The notes: generated by a model not told the origin, from the letters alone. A DNA stretch of 64,000 nucleotides from an uncultured Bacteroidia bacterium (GCA_902791865.1 CADAXK010000003.1:1-64000), one strand, 5' to 3'. Positions 17,601 through 26,585 are shown, numbered from the stretch's first letter. Program-made: numbers and translations.

Positions 17601-19619
17601 ATGGCGAGGAGATTTATCATATTGTTGCTGATTATTGTTGCGGGATTATCTCGTAGTTATGCCCAGTTTGACGAAGATTTCTGCAACGATATAGATGACA
17701 AGAAGCTGATTAAGTCGTTCCAGAAAGGCGTGCAGTTGCTAAATGACGGCAAAATGAATGAGGCCGAAGTCGTTTTCGCCAAAATCCTTGATGAGGAACC
17801 GGAATTCACTGAGGCTTGGGTTGCTAGTTCGGAAATAAACTACTCTAAATACAAAAGTGCAAAGGATTCCAAAACGCAAAACAACTATTATTCACGCTAT
17901 GTAAAGTGCCTCGAAAGTGTTGCAAAGACTTGCCCATCCTATCAGAACTACGAGGTATGCTACACCCTGGGCAAGATATTTTTCAGCCACGACAAGCTTG
18001 ATGTCGCAAAGAAATATTTGTCAACTTACACGGCAAATGCGAAAAAAGGAACAAAGTACTATACCGATGCAGAAAGCACAATCCACTATATCGACCAGTA
18101 TCTGAACCTAATAGAAAATCCAGTGCCGTTTGAGCCGGTTGTCGTTGAGGGCGTTTCGAGTGCATACGATGACTACCTTCCTCTTATTTCGCCCGATGGC
18201 TCTCTTGCTCTTTTCACAAAGGCATATACAAAAAAGGAAGTTCAGTCGATTTACACCGACAAGTTTGTCGAGGAGTTTACCGTATCGAAGGCTGCTGACG
18301 ACAAAGGGCTTGTTTTCTCGCCTGGAGAACCTTTGCCTTATCCGTTTAACACTGGAAAAAATCAAGGTGCAGCATCTATTTCAATCGACAACAAGACTTT
18401 ATTCATAACAATTTGCGAATTTGTAAGCAACAATTACGACAATTGCGACATATACATGTCGACTCGAGTTGGCGACGGTTGGTCGGAACTTAAATCGCTC
18501 GGACCGAACATCAATGGATTGTACACATGGGAAAGCCAGCCGTCGATTTCTGCCGATGGTAAAACCTTGTATTTTGCAAGCATACGTGAGGGCAATATCG
18601 GTTTCAATCCCGACAATCCAACATCCGACATATACTATTCCGTAAAGGACGATAAAGGCAACTGGAGCAAAGCCAGAAATCTTGGCTCAAAGATAAATAC
18701 GCCCGGCAACGAAAAGTCTCCGTTCATACATTCCGACAGTCAGACGCTATATTTTTCATCCGATGGACATCTTGGAATAGGCGGTTACGACATTTTCTTT
18801 ACCAAGTTCAGGGACGGTGACTGGACTAAGCCTGTAAATATTGGCTATCCGATAAACACCAAGAATAATGATCTTGGATTTGTCGTTAATACTCAAGGAA
18901 CTAAGGCTTATTTCGCATCGAATAAACTAAATGGTAAAGGTGGTTGGGACATTTATGCTATTGACTTGTACAAGGCAGCGCGTCCCGAAAAGGTGTTCCT
19001 TGTGAAAGGACAACTTGTAGATGATAATGGTAGCATGATTACCGATGCTAAGCTTGAAGTGAAAAACACTCGTACTGAGGAGGTTTCTGAAGGTATTGTT
19101 GATGCAGAAACAGGTCATTACGCGGTGGCTGTAACTGCAAAAGACGAAAAGGACGATTTCCTTATGGTGGTAAAAAAAGAGGATTACAGTTTTACATCTA
19201 CGCTGATTGAACCTACCGAAGAAACTTTTGAGAAGCCAATAGAGGTGAACTTCGAGGTTAAGCCAATCGCAGCAGGAAAGTCGGTGCAGATAAACGACAT
19301 ATACTATGCTACGGCATCTTACGAAATAAACAGCAAAAGCCTTGCTGTACTTGATGAGTTCGCCGATTTCCTGAAGACAAATCCTACTGTGAAGGTTGAG
19401 ATTCGCGGACATACGGATAACATAGGTAGCGCCCAGACAAACATAACATTGTCGAACAATCGTGCGAAGGCTGTTTACGATTATCTTTTGACAAAGGGCG
19501 TTTCAAAGTCGAACATAAGCTACAAAGGTTTTGGACCTAATATGCCAATTGCCGACAATAGCACCGAAGCTGGTCGTGCAAAGAACAGAAGGACAGAATT
19601 TTACATCGTGTCGAAATAG
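17601..19619 (+). CDS. OmpA/PD40 repeat protein, PorE-like T9SS component
   Basis: 672 residues. Domains in order: signal peptide (1-21); TPR-like helices (about 25-170); WD40-like PD40 propeller blades with repeated DGKTLYFAS-type motifs (about 190-460); a carboxypeptidase-regulatory-like beta domain (about 465-550); OmpA-like peptidoglycan-binding domain (560-672) with RGHTDNIGSAQTNITLSNNR. This order is that of PorE, which anchors the type IX secretion machinery to peptidoglycan. PorE in Porphyromonas is a lipoprotein, while here the signal peptide ends YAQ without a lipobox, so a paralogue is possible. Two T9SS cargo genes occur in the same window. Confidence 0.8.
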   Translation: MARRFIILLLIIVAGLSRSYAQFDEDFCNDIDDKKLIKSFQKGVQLLNDGKMNEAEVVFAKILDEEPEFTEAWVASSEINYSKYKSAKDSKTQNNYYSRYVKCLESVAKTCPSYQNYEVCYTLGKIFFSHDKLDVAKKYLSTYTANAKKGTKYYTDAESTIHYIDQYLNLIENPVPFEPVVVEGVSSAYDDYLPLISPDGSLALFTKAYTKKEVQSIYTDKFVEEFTVSKAADDKGLVFSPGEPLPYPFNTGKNQGAASISIDNKTLFITICEFVSNNYDNCDIYMSTRVGDGWSELKSLGPNINGLYTWESQPSISADGKTLYFASIREGNIGFNPDNPTSDIYYSVKDDKGNWSKARNLGSKINTPGNEKSPFIHSDSQTLYFSSDGHLGIGGYDIFFTKFRDGDWTKPVNIGYPINTKNNDLGFVVNTQGTKAYFASNKLNGKGGWDIYAIDLYKAARPEKVFLVKGQLVDDNGSMITDAKLEVKNTRTEEVSEGIVDAETGHYAVAVTAKDEKDDFLMVVKKEDYSFTSTLIEPTEETFEKPIEVNFEVKPIAAGKSVQINDIYYATASYEINSKSLAVLDEFADFLKTNPTVKVEIRGHTDNIGSAQTNITLSNNRAKAVYDYLLTKGVSKSNISYKGFGPNMPIADNSTEAGRAKNRRTEFYIVSK

Positions 19620-19643
19620 CTTGTAAGTGTTCCAATCTTTTTG

Positions 19644-19651
19644 TAAATTTG
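19644..19651 (+). promoter_or_regulatory. -7 element of the GH20 gene
   Basis: TAAATTTG at 19644-19651 with a CTTG 20 nt upstream; a plausible but imperfect Bacteroidota promoter 21 nt before the ATG at 19673. Confidence 0.45.
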
Positions 19652-19672
19652 TACCACTAAATTTTGACTCTT

Positions 19673-22024
19673 ATGAAGTGTAAACTTTTCATTTTTGCCG
19701 TATTGGTGGCATTGTTGCTGTCATCATGTGCTAAGAATTACGAGGTAAAACCATACAACGAAGGTGTTAACATTATTCCAGTGCCCAAGGAAATGTCGGT
19801 TGATACGACCAAGCATTTTGTCCTTGACAAGAATACCATTTTTGTTGTCAATTGTGATTCTGCTCGGAGTATTGCCGATTTTTTTGCAAAAAAGTTGAGA
19901 TTTTCAACCGGATACGACTTCAAGGTTGAGGAAAACAGAGAAAAGAATGTCATCGCACTTGAGCTTGATGCCAATGCTCCGATTGTACGCGAAGGTTACA
20001 AGCTTTCGGTTTGCGAAAAAGGTGTGTCTGCCAGTGCATCGTCGGCAGCAGGACTTTTCTATGCAATGCAAACCATGATGCAACTTTTGCCTGCCGAAAT
20101 TGAATCGTCCGAAGTTGTGAAAGACGTTGAGTGGAGTATGCCATGCGTTGAAATTTCCGACGAACCGCGCTTCGCTTATCGTGGCGTGCATCTCGATCCG
20201 TCGAGACATTTTGTTGATGTTGAGTTTATTAAGAAGCAAATTGACATCTGGGCAATGTACAAGGTCAACACTATGCATTGGCATCTAACCGATGACCAAG
20301 GATGGCGAGTCGAGATAAAGAAATATCCCGAACTCACAAAGGCTGGTGCAACACGCATCGAGGGCGAGGGCTACGAGTACGGTGGTTTCTACACTCAGGA
20401 GCAGGCTCGCGAGATTGTTGAGTATGCTGCCGAACGTTTCATAACAGTAATTCCAGAACTCGAAGTGCCAGGACACGAACTTGCTGCTATTTCGGCTTAT
20501 CCGTGGCTATCATGCAACAACGATACCGTAACTCCGCGCATAGTGTGGGGAGTCGAGGATATTGTTATGTGTCCGGGAAAGGAATCGACTTTTGAATTTC
20601 TGCAAGGTGTGATTGATGAATTGGTTGAAATTTTCCCAAGCGAATATTTCCACATTGGCGGAGACGAATGCCCAAAAGTTTTTTGGAAGAAATGTCCTTT
20701 GTGCCAGGCAAGAATAAAGGAGGAAAACCTTGATGAAAATCCGAATCATTCACCTGAGGATTGTTTGCAGAGCTATGTCGTGAAGCGCGTTGAGGCTATG
20801 CTAGCAAAGCACGGACGCAAGATTATCGGCTGGGACGAAATCCTTGACGGGGAAATAAATCCTTCTGCCACAGTGATGTCGTGGCGTGGCGAAGAAGGCG
20901 GAATTGCAGCTGCTCAGAAAGGTCACGATGTAATAATGACGCCTTACAACGGCGGAATGTATATCGACTACTATCAGGGCGACAGCAAGATTGAGCCAGT
21001 GACCATCGGTGGTGACTCGCGTCTGGAAAAAACCTACGCCTACAATCCGATTCCCGACACCTTGGCAAGACTGGACCTTGGCAATCATGTGCGCGGTGTA
21101 CAGTGCAACCTTTGGGCAGAATACCTATATAATGATACTTTGCGCGAGTACCGCTATTATCCGCGTGTGATGGCGCTTGCCGAAGTCGCTTGGTCGCCGT
21201 TGGAGAAAAAGGACTATGCCGATTTCTGCCGTCGTCTTAACAATACATACGTGCGTCTCGATATGCACAATGCAACATACCACATTCCGCTTCCGGAACA
21301 GCCCAACGGTTCGTGCAACTTTGTGGCATTTGTCGATTCGGCGGTGCTTGAGTTCACGACTTCGCGACCTATGAAGATGGTTTATTCTATCGATGGTTCC
21401 GACCTTACGCCCAACTCAAAGGAATATACTGAACCGATTGTGGTAAAAGAGAATACACTGCTGAAAATTGCATCTGTGTTGCCATCAGGAAAGATGAGTA
21501 AAGTACGCGAAATTACTGTCGAAAAGCAAGATTATGCTCCATCGATTGAGGTTGCAAATGCAATAGAGGGACTAAAGATGCACAATGTTGCAGGAATGTT
21601 CCTAAATGTTGCCGAGTTGGAAAAAGCGACTGGCAAGGCAGAAAGGGATACTATTATTTCCAAGCTGGTTGACATTCGCAGCGTAACAAACTTCGGCGAA
21701 CCTCTCAACGGCTACGACAACTATGCATCAATCGCAGAGGGATATTTGCGCATTGATGAGGACGGAGTTTACTATTTCTCTACCGATAACGAGGAATTCT
21801 GGATTGACGGTCAAAAGTTGATTGACAATTCGGGCGAGGTGAAGCGTTTCTCGCGCAACGACAAGTCAATTGCTCTTGCAAAAGGTTTACATCCGATAAA
21901 GATTGTCTATCTGGGTCATATCATAGGTGGCTGGCCGTCAGTTTGGAACGACGGAAAGGTGGAGATGAGAAAGTCGGATGCTGAAAAATTTGAGAAGATT
22001 GACGGAAAAATATATTTCAATTGA
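19673..22024 (+). CDS. GH20 beta-N-acetylhexosaminidase lipoprotein
   Basis: Start set at ATG 19673; the TTG at 19664 is less likely. 783 residues. Lipoprotein signal with lipobox SSC near residue 19. A GH20b N-terminal domain (about 30-150) precedes the catalytic TIM barrel, with HIGGDEC placing the catalytic Asp331-Glu332 pair. MHWHLTDDQGWRVEIKKYP is a hallmark of the family. The last 150 residues resemble a PA14-like lectin domain (FSTDNEEFWIDGQKLIDNSG). It removes terminal GlcNAc/GalNAc from host or microbial glycans and cell-wall fragments, on the outer or periplasmic face. Confidence 0.95.
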   Translation: MKCKLFIFAVLVALLLSSCAKNYEVKPYNEGVNIIPVPKEMSVDTTKHFVLDKNTIFVVNCDSARSIADFFAKKLRFSTGYDFKVEENREKNVIALELDANAPIVREGYKLSVCEKGVSASASSAAGLFYAMQTMMQLLPAEIESSEVVKDVEWSMPCVEISDEPRFAYRGVHLDPSRHFVDVEFIKKQIDIWAMYKVNTMHWHLTDDQGWRVEIKKYPELTKAGATRIEGEGYEYGGFYTQEQAREIVEYAAERFITVIPELEVPGHELAAISAYPWLSCNNDTVTPRIVWGVEDIVMCPGKESTFEFLQGVIDELVEIFPSEYFHIGGDECPKVFWKKCPLCQARIKEENLDENPNHSPEDCLQSYVVKRVEAMLAKHGRKIIGWDEILDGEINPSATVMSWRGEEGGIAAAQKGHDVIMTPYNGGMYIDYYQGDSKIEPVTIGGDSRLEKTYAYNPIPDTLARLDLGNHVRGVQCNLWAEYLYNDTLREYRYYPRVMALAEVAWSPLEKKDYADFCRRLNNTYVRLDMHNATYHIPLPEQPNGSCNFVAFVDSAVLEFTTSRPMKMVYSIDGSDLTPNSKEYTEPIVVKENTLLKIASVLPSGKMSKVREITVEKQDYAPSIEVANAIEGLKMHNVAGMFLNVAELEKATGKAERDTIISKLVDIRSVTNFGEPLNGYDNYASIAEGYLRIDEDGVYYFSTDNEEFWIDGQKLIDNSGEVKRFSRNDKSIALAKGLHPIKIVYLGHIIGGWPSVWNDGKVEMRKSDAEKFEKIDGKIYFN

Positions 22025-22051
22025 CAATTGATAATTGACAATGTACAAATC

Positions 22052-22081
22052 TATAGGGATGCAATGCATTGCGTCCCTATA
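22052..22081. repeat. REP-like hairpin (GCAATGCATTGC core)
   Basis: Inverted repeat with 15-bp arms around TATAGGGA and GCAATG, with one mismatched pair. It follows the GH20 stop codon by 27 nt. No T-run follows, so it may be a REP-like element or a processing hairpin rather than a terminator. Confidence 0.6.
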
Positions 22082-22120
22082 AAACAAATAATAAACAATT
22101 GATATACAATGATTAATATT

Positions 22121-22152
22121 ATGCGAAAATTTTCGTTGCGAAATTTTTCGCA
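22121..22152. repeat. Left 32-bp direct repeat of ATPase-1 unit
   Basis: Identical over 32 bp to 23295-23326. It contains two adjacent palindromes, CGAAAATTTTCG and GCGAAATTTTTCGC. It lies 8 nt beyond the ATPase-1 stop codon. Confidence 0.92.
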
Positions 22153-22159
22153 TAATAAA

Positions 22160-23227
22160 TTATTTGGTGTAATTGATAATCCATCTTCTGAAAAACGGGT
22201 CTTCTATTTCGTAGGTTTCATCTTTTATTATGTATCCGTTACGCATAAGCCGTTTTATGGCGCTGAATGAGGTACTTGTGGCAATCTGTCTGTTTGCAAG
22301 TGGATTTTCGCCTACACATACCATTTGAAGAATTCGCATGTCAGTTTTGTTGAAATTTATCCAGATGCGTTCGTAGTCGAAATCATGGAGAAGAAGAATC
22401 CTGTTTATTGCCGTATCTACTAGGTTGTCCGAGATTTTTTCGCGATATGCCAAGTCCCATATCTGAAATGCAAGTTGCTGAGTATAATATGGATGGCATT
22501 TTGCGATTTGAATAATTTCGGAAATCACTTCCTTATATTCCTTCGTAATCGGCGAAAGCCTTTTTTCAAGGTATTCCTCGAAGTCAGCCTGCGGAATTTT
22601 TCCTAGTCGCATAAGTTGACCAAAATGGTAGAAAGGCGATTTTTTCCTTTCGAAAATCTGTTCCATCATTGATTCCTGACTGCCAAGAAATATGTAGTTT
22701 ATGTTTTTCTGCAACTGCATTATTGCTCGCATTTTCTTGTCCAATCCTTTTCCGATACTTCCAATTTCTTGAAATTCATCAAGTATTACAATCAGTCGCT
22801 TGTTTTTTGTGCTTACATTTTCCAATAGGGATATTGCATCTTCGAGCATAACCGTACTGTTGGCACTTGGGTTGAACGAAACTTCAATGTTGCCTGTCTG
22901 TATGTCGGAGGTTATTGTCGGGACAAAGTGAAAATTTGCAATCAAATGCTTCAGTTTTTCCTTCGGGTATAGTTTGAACACCGCCTTTAGTATTTTTACA
23001 GCGAAGTCGTTAGTGTCGGTAATGCTTTGCAGATTCAGCATTATGTATGGGCGAGAAATTTGCTTCACGCATTTGAGAACCAGACTGCTTTTGCCGTAAC
23101 GACGCGGGCTGATGAGAATCAGATGGTTCTCGCTGTTCATTATGCCCTTTATGTACGACAGTTCGTTTATTCTGTCGGTAAAGAAGTCGTCATCAACCAC
23201 ACTTCCGAATTTGAATGGATTATTCAT
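22160..23227 (-). CDS. AAA+ ATPase, archaeal ATPase-like family (ATPase-1)
   Basis: Start proposed at 23227 (MNNPFKFGSVV), because the promoter -7 box (23259-23267) leaves only a few nucleotides before the alternative ATG at 23245. 355 residues. Walker A ISPRRYGKSS, Walker B LIVILDEFQEIG, then a sensor-like IFLGSQESMMEQIF. The C-terminal 100 residues look like a winged helix (NRQIATSTSFSAIKRLMRNGYI). The family (Pfam ATPase domain predominantly from Archaea) is multicopy in many Bacteroidota and has no settled function. Bracketed by 32-bp direct repeats. Confidence 0.82.
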   Translation of the reverse strand: MNNPFKFGSVVDDDFFTDRINELSYIKGIMNSENHLILISPRRYGKSSLVLKCVKQISRPYIMLNLQSITDTNDFAVKILKAVFKLYPKEKLKHLIANFHFVPTITSDIQTGNIEVSFNPSANSTVMLEDAISLLENVSTKNKRLIVILDEFQEIGSIGKGLDKKMRAIMQLQKNINYIFLGSQESMMEQIFERKKSPFYHFGQLMRLGKIPQADFEEYLEKRLSPITKEYKEVISEIIQIAKCHPYYTQQLAFQIWDLAYREKISDNLVDTAINRILLLHDFDYERIWINFNKTDMRILQMVCVGENPLANRQIATSTSFSAIKRLMRNGYIIKDETYEIEDPFFRRWIINYTK

Positions 23228-23258
23228 GTTTGCGAAATTATTCATTGCGAAATTTTTC

Positions 23259-23290
23259 GCAAATATAACATATTATTTATTAATGAGAAA
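23259..23290 (-). promoter_or_regulatory. Promoter and operator-like palindrome of ATPase-1
   Basis: On the minus strand TATATTTGC (23267 to 23259) fits the -7 consensus; the -33 position reads TTTC. An 18-bp palindrome (TTGCGAAA-TT-TTTCGCAA, 23245-23262) overlaps the downstream half of the -7 box and the expected start of transcription. The same palindrome recurs at 23310-23327 with a TATACTTGC beside it. Confidence 0.6.
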
Positions 23291-23294
23291 CACA

Positions 23295-23326
23295 ATGCGA
23301 AAATTTTCGTTGCGAAATTTTTCGCA
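23295..23326. repeat. Right 32-bp direct repeat of ATPase-1 unit
   Basis: Perfect copy of 22121-22152, lying between the ATPase-1 promoter and the msrA stop codon at 23343. Confidence 0.92.
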
Positions 23327-23342
23327 AGTATAACATGAGCCT

Positions 23343-24539
23343 TTATTTGCTATCTTTAATCTTCAATCCTTTTAGATATTCTTTCTGCTCTGTTGTAATC
23401 CTATAGCTTTCAACGGCTTTCTGTATGGTCTTGTTGTGTGTCCATGGTGCGAGGCGTTTCTGCTCGATGATAGGCAGTGTGGCATCATATTGCTTTGCAA
23501 GTGCGGTGGCAAAATACCATGCGACCATCATTTTAACATAGTATTCATCGTTGCAGATGTTGGCAACCCATTCCAGGTATTCGGGACGAAAATCATTGTC
23601 AAGGAAGTGTGTCATAAGCATTTCGATGCCAAAACGAATGGTGTAGGTCTTGCTTGACTTCATCCATCTGCGGATGTCTTTTATCAGTTGTGAGTGTTTT
23701 TGGTTGAATGTCTTTGGCCTAATGAGGTCGCAGGTCGCCCAGTTGTCAACATAGGGTAGGAGACGGTCAATTTCGGCAATGCTACGGTCGTAATCCTTGA
23801 TTTCGGAAATTATGAAGCCATGCATGTTGTTTTCATCGTAGTATTGGTGAGGAAGATTCGACAGAAAATCATCGATTTCTGCATCCTTGGCAAATTGCTT
23901 TGCCATTGCCCGCAGTTGCGGTGTGCGCACACCTATTATCCTTTCGATGTCGATTCCTGGCATAAGTTTGGAGTGAAAGTCACGGTATTTCAAGTCCTGC
24001 AGAGCAAATAGGCTTTCGTGAATCCTAACGGTCACTGGCTTATACTTTTTTGCGTAGGCAAAAAGTTCAATTGGCAGATGGCAATAGCCTGTCGGGTTCT
24101 TGTCAAGGTAATCCTGATGGTATTCGTCGGCAGGGTAAAAATTTTTCAGCGGTGCGACTTCGACTTGCAAAGGTGAGTTGTATTTCTTTGCTTCCAATGC
24201 CATAACATTTTGGATGATTGGCAAGTCTGACTTGTCGGTGTAGTATATTCCAGTGCGGTAGCGTGTGCCCGAGTCCTCGCCTTGGCGGTTCAGGCTTGTC
24301 GGGTCGATGGACTTGAAATATAGCCTTATGATTGTACGCAAAGGAATTATGTATGAATCGTATTCTACTAACACGGTTTCTGCATAGCCGGTGAGGTCGG
24401 TATATACCTGCTCGTAGGTTGGGTTTTCGGTGTTGCCGTTTGCAAATCCAACCTGTGTGAATGTGATGCCTTCGATTTGCTTTAGGTAATGTTCTGTCCC
24501 CCAGAAACATCCTGCGGCAAGATATATTTTCTTTTTCAT
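23343..24539 (-). CDS. MsrA - DNA alkylation repair (AlkD-like) fusion
   Basis: 398 residues. Residues 1-165 are peptide methionine (S)-S-oxide reductase MsrA, with the catalytic Cys11 in GCFWGTEH and the YHQDYLDKNPTGYCH segment. Residues 175-390 form a HEAT-like helical domain of the DNA alkylation repair (AlkD) family: RIIGVRTPQLRAMAKQFAK, then NNMHGFIISEIKDYDRS and NWATCDLIRPKTF. MsrA repairs oxidised methionine; AlkD-type glycosylases remove alkylated bases. The reading frame is continuous, so this is a true fusion or a very recent gene merger. The downstream HAD gene follows 2 nt upstream on the same strand. Confidence 0.85.
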   Translation of the reverse strand: MKKKIYLAAGCFWGTEHYLKQIEGITFTQVGFANGNTENPTYEQVYTDLTGYAETVLVEYDSYIIPLRTIIRLYFKSIDPTSLNRQGEDSGTRYRTGIYYTDKSDLPIIQNVMALEAKKYNSPLQVEVAPLKNFYPADEYHQDYLDKNPTGYCHLPIELFAYAKKYKPVTVRIHESLFALQDLKYRDFHSKLMPGIDIERIIGVRTPQLRAMAKQFAKDAEIDDFLSNLPHQYYDENNMHGFIISEIKDYDRSIAEIDRLLPYVDNWATCDLIRPKTFNQKHSQLIKDIRRWMKSSKTYTIRFGIEMLMTHFLDNDFRPEYLEWVANICNDEYYVKMMVAWYFATALAKQYDATLPIIEQKRLAPWTHNKTIQKAVESYRITTEQKEYLKGLKIKDSK

Positions 24540-24541
24540 GT

Positions 24542-25174
24542 CTATTGTTTTAATGTTCCGTTATCGTTGAAAAGTTCGCAAATGTCTGTAGGTTTTTGTA
24601 GCCATATTGTGTTAAGACCGACTTCCTTTGCGCCAAGGCAGTGCTTTTCGCAGTCATCTATGAAAAGGGTTTCGGTTGCGATGAGGTTATGCTTGTCGAG
24701 TATATGCTGGAAGATTTTCGGACTTGGCTTGCGTTCGCCAATTTTGTAGGAAAAGAAAATCTCATCAAAACCTTGACCAACAAAGTCGAAGCCTGCTTTG
24801 CTATTAAGGTATTCGGTGAAATATTCGGCATTTACCACATCGCTGTTGCTTAGAACGAAGGTGTGGTAGTGTTTGTGGACCTTTGGGAACAGCTGCTGGT
24901 GTTCGCGTTTGAAGTCTACAATCAGCGAGTTCCATGCATCGCAAATTTGTTCGCTGGTGATGTTGGTATTTAGGATTTTGCGGAATTCGTTGCAGAATTC
25001 GTCTGTTGTTATCTCGTTTGCCTCAAAGCGTTTTGTGAGCGCGAGGTCGTACACTTTGCGATATGGTTGTTCGCAAGTGATGCCGAATTCGTGTAGCCGT
25101 CTGTCAATCAGTTTAATATCGATTGTTATTATCGGTCCGCATAGGTCGAAAATTATGTTTTTAATGTTGGGCAT
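24542..25174 (-). CDS. HAD family hydrolase
   Basis: 210 residues. Motif I is IIFDLCGPII (nucleophile Asp, as in the YihX/epoxide-hydrolase N-terminal-like HADs where the second Asp is replaced), motif II VLSNSD, the lysine in GERKPSPKIF, and motif IV LFIDDCEKH. A small-molecule phosphatase is likely; substrate unknown. Stop codon 2 nt before the start of the msrA-alkD fusion, so the two form an operon. A palindromic repeat (25196-25234) sits just upstream of its start. Confidence 0.85.
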   Translation of the reverse strand: MPNIKNIIFDLCGPIITIDIKLIDRRLHEFGITCEQPYRKVYDLALTKRFEANEITTDEFCNEFRKILNTNITSEQICDAWNSLIVDFKREHQQLFPKVHKHYHTFVLSNSDVVNAEYFTEYLNSKAGFDFVGQGFDEIFFSYKIGERKPSPKIFQHILDKHNLIATETLFIDDCEKHCLGAKEVGLNTIWLQKPTDICELFNDNGTLKQ

Positions 25175-25195
25175 ATTTAGTTTTTATGATTTGAT

Positions 25196-25234
25196 AAATA
25201 CTATCTATTTTGTATTATGCAAAATAGATAGTGA
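25196..25234. repeat. Left 39-bp direct repeat of ATPase-2 unit
   Basis: Identical over 39 bp to 26384-26422. Contains a perfect hairpin with 13-bp arms, ACTATCTATTTTG and CAAAATAGATAGT, and a 7-nt loop. It lies 2 nt beyond the ATPase-2 stop codon and 21 nt upstream of the HAD start codon. Confidence 0.93.
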
Positions 25235-25236
25235 AA

Positions 25237-26364
25237 TTAGTTGTTTTCAAGCCATCGAGAGAAGAATACATCATATACGAAATATTCTGATTTATTGATA
25301 CTTATCTCGTCTAGTATCAAATCTTTTTCTATGAGTGACGATAATAATCGTTGCGAATTTGCTGGCGTTCCTATTGAATATTTTGATAAAAATTTGCTTG
25401 ACATGGGTTGCAAAACAGAGCCTTCTTTGGCTATTGCCTTTAGAAAATTCCATTGTTGTGTTGTGAGAAGCGATCTATATTGCAAGAATATCGTTTCGTT
25501 GAGCGATAAAAGTTGTGCAGCCAAATTTCTTGCATCTGCTAATGTGATATTTCGTTTTGAATTTTGGAATATGAAGTTGCATAACGATTGCGTGTAGAAT
25601 GTGTGGCATCGTGTGAAGTCGAGTATGAACTCCACGGCTTCTGACTCTATTGCTTTGCCATTCGATTCAAACAACCTATTTATAAATTCAGAATATTTGT
25701 CGACGTCAATTTTGCCTAAGTTTACTGGCATTGTGCTGCAATAGAAAGGTTTGCGAGCGTTTATAAACATGTCTATCATCATGTGTCGGCGACTTCCACA
25801 AAAGATGAAGTTTACATTTTTGAGCATTTGGATGTGTGTTCTCAGTACAGCTTCCATATATACGCCCTTGTATTCTCGTATTTGCTGAAATTCATCGAAA
25901 GCAACGATGACCGGTTTGTCGTGGTTCTCAAGAAAATTGAAGATATTTTTCAGAGTGGTAAGCTTTTCGTCATCGCTATTAAAGGAGAGTGACAGTTCGG
26001 GACTGCCAGTCAGTTTGTCGAACGAAAGTGTGGGCTTCATGCCTCCTATTGCTTTAAGAAGTTTCTTAAGTACAGGTATTTTCTTCTGGTAGGCTTCAAC
26101 TATTGCTTCGGCGAATGCGGTTACGAAATCTTCCGTATTTTGGGTGGCATATATGTCGACATAGAAGGTATCAATGTCCATTTTTTGATCTTTGATTTCG
26201 TCGAATAGTCGGTATATTAGTCCGGTTTTCCCCATTCTTCGTGGAGAAATCAGTGTGGCATTGGCTCCGTTGGTGACAATGCTAAGCAAGTCCTGCAATT
26301 CGCTTTCACGGTCACAAAATAATTCCTTGTCAACTTTCGGCGATAGTACAAACGGATTTTTCAT
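25237..26364 (-). CDS. AAA+ ATPase, archaeal ATPase-like family (ATPase-2)
   Basis: Start taken at 26364 (MKNPFVLSPKV); an ATG two codons earlier (26370) is equally possible. About 375 residues, paralogous to ATPase-1 in domain order but divergent in sequence. Walker A ISPRRMGKTG, Walker B VIVAFDEFQQI, sensor region FIFCGSRRHMMIDMF, HTFYTQSLCNFIF and a C-terminal winged-helix-like part. Flanked on both sides by a 39-bp perfect repeat, the upstream copy of which spans the promoter. Function unknown. Confidence 0.82.
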   Translation of the reverse strand: MKNPFVLSPKVDKELFCDRESELQDLLSIVTNGANATLISPRRMGKTGLIYRLFDEIKDQKMDIDTFYVDIYATQNTEDFVTAFAEAIVEAYQKKIPVLKKLLKAIGGMKPTLSFDKLTGSPELSLSFNSDDEKLTTLKNIFNFLENHDKPVIVAFDEFQQIREYKGVYMEAVLRTHIQMLKNVNFIFCGSRRHMMIDMFINARKPFYCSTMPVNLGKIDVDKYSEFINRLFESNGKAIESEAVEFILDFTRCHTFYTQSLCNFIFQNSKRNITLADARNLAAQLLSLNETIFLQYRSLLTTQQWNFLKAIAKEGSVLQPMSSKFLSKYSIGTPANSQRLLSSLIEKDLILDEISINKSEYFVYDVFFSRWLENN

Positions 26365-26379
26365 GAGCATTATTTTTAT

Positions 26380-26411
26380 GCAAAAATACTATCTATTTTG
26401 TATTATGCAAA
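26380..26411 (-). promoter_or_regulatory. Promoter of ATPase-2 embedded in its palindromic repeat
   Basis: On the minus strand TTTG (26411-26408), a 19-nt spacer and TATTTTTGC (26388-26380) form a consensus promoter. The 13-bp-arm hairpin of the right repeat (arms 26388-26400 and 26408-26420) covers the -33 element and the whole spacer, as expected for an operator. Confidence 0.75.
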
Positions 26412-26422
26412 ATAGATAGTGA
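26384..26422. repeat. Right 39-bp direct repeat of ATPase-2 unit
   Basis: Perfect copy of 25196-25234; overlaps the ATPase-2 promoter. Confidence 0.93.
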
Positions 26423-26585
26423 TTTTTTTTGATTTTATGGAAAGTGCTTTTTATACTTTATTGTAAATCAGTGTACTGTATTGTAGTTGTCTGGAAAATA
26501 TTTTTGATAAGGCATCAAAAAATGCTTTGTTTTTAATGAAAATATGGTCTAAAATTATTAAAATAATCTTGCGTTGTTGCTGATT

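Noticed and set aside
24542..25174. Inactive HAD (second motif I Asp missing)
   Set aside because: The D-L-x-G form is normal for a large HAD subgroup, so inactivity is not supported.
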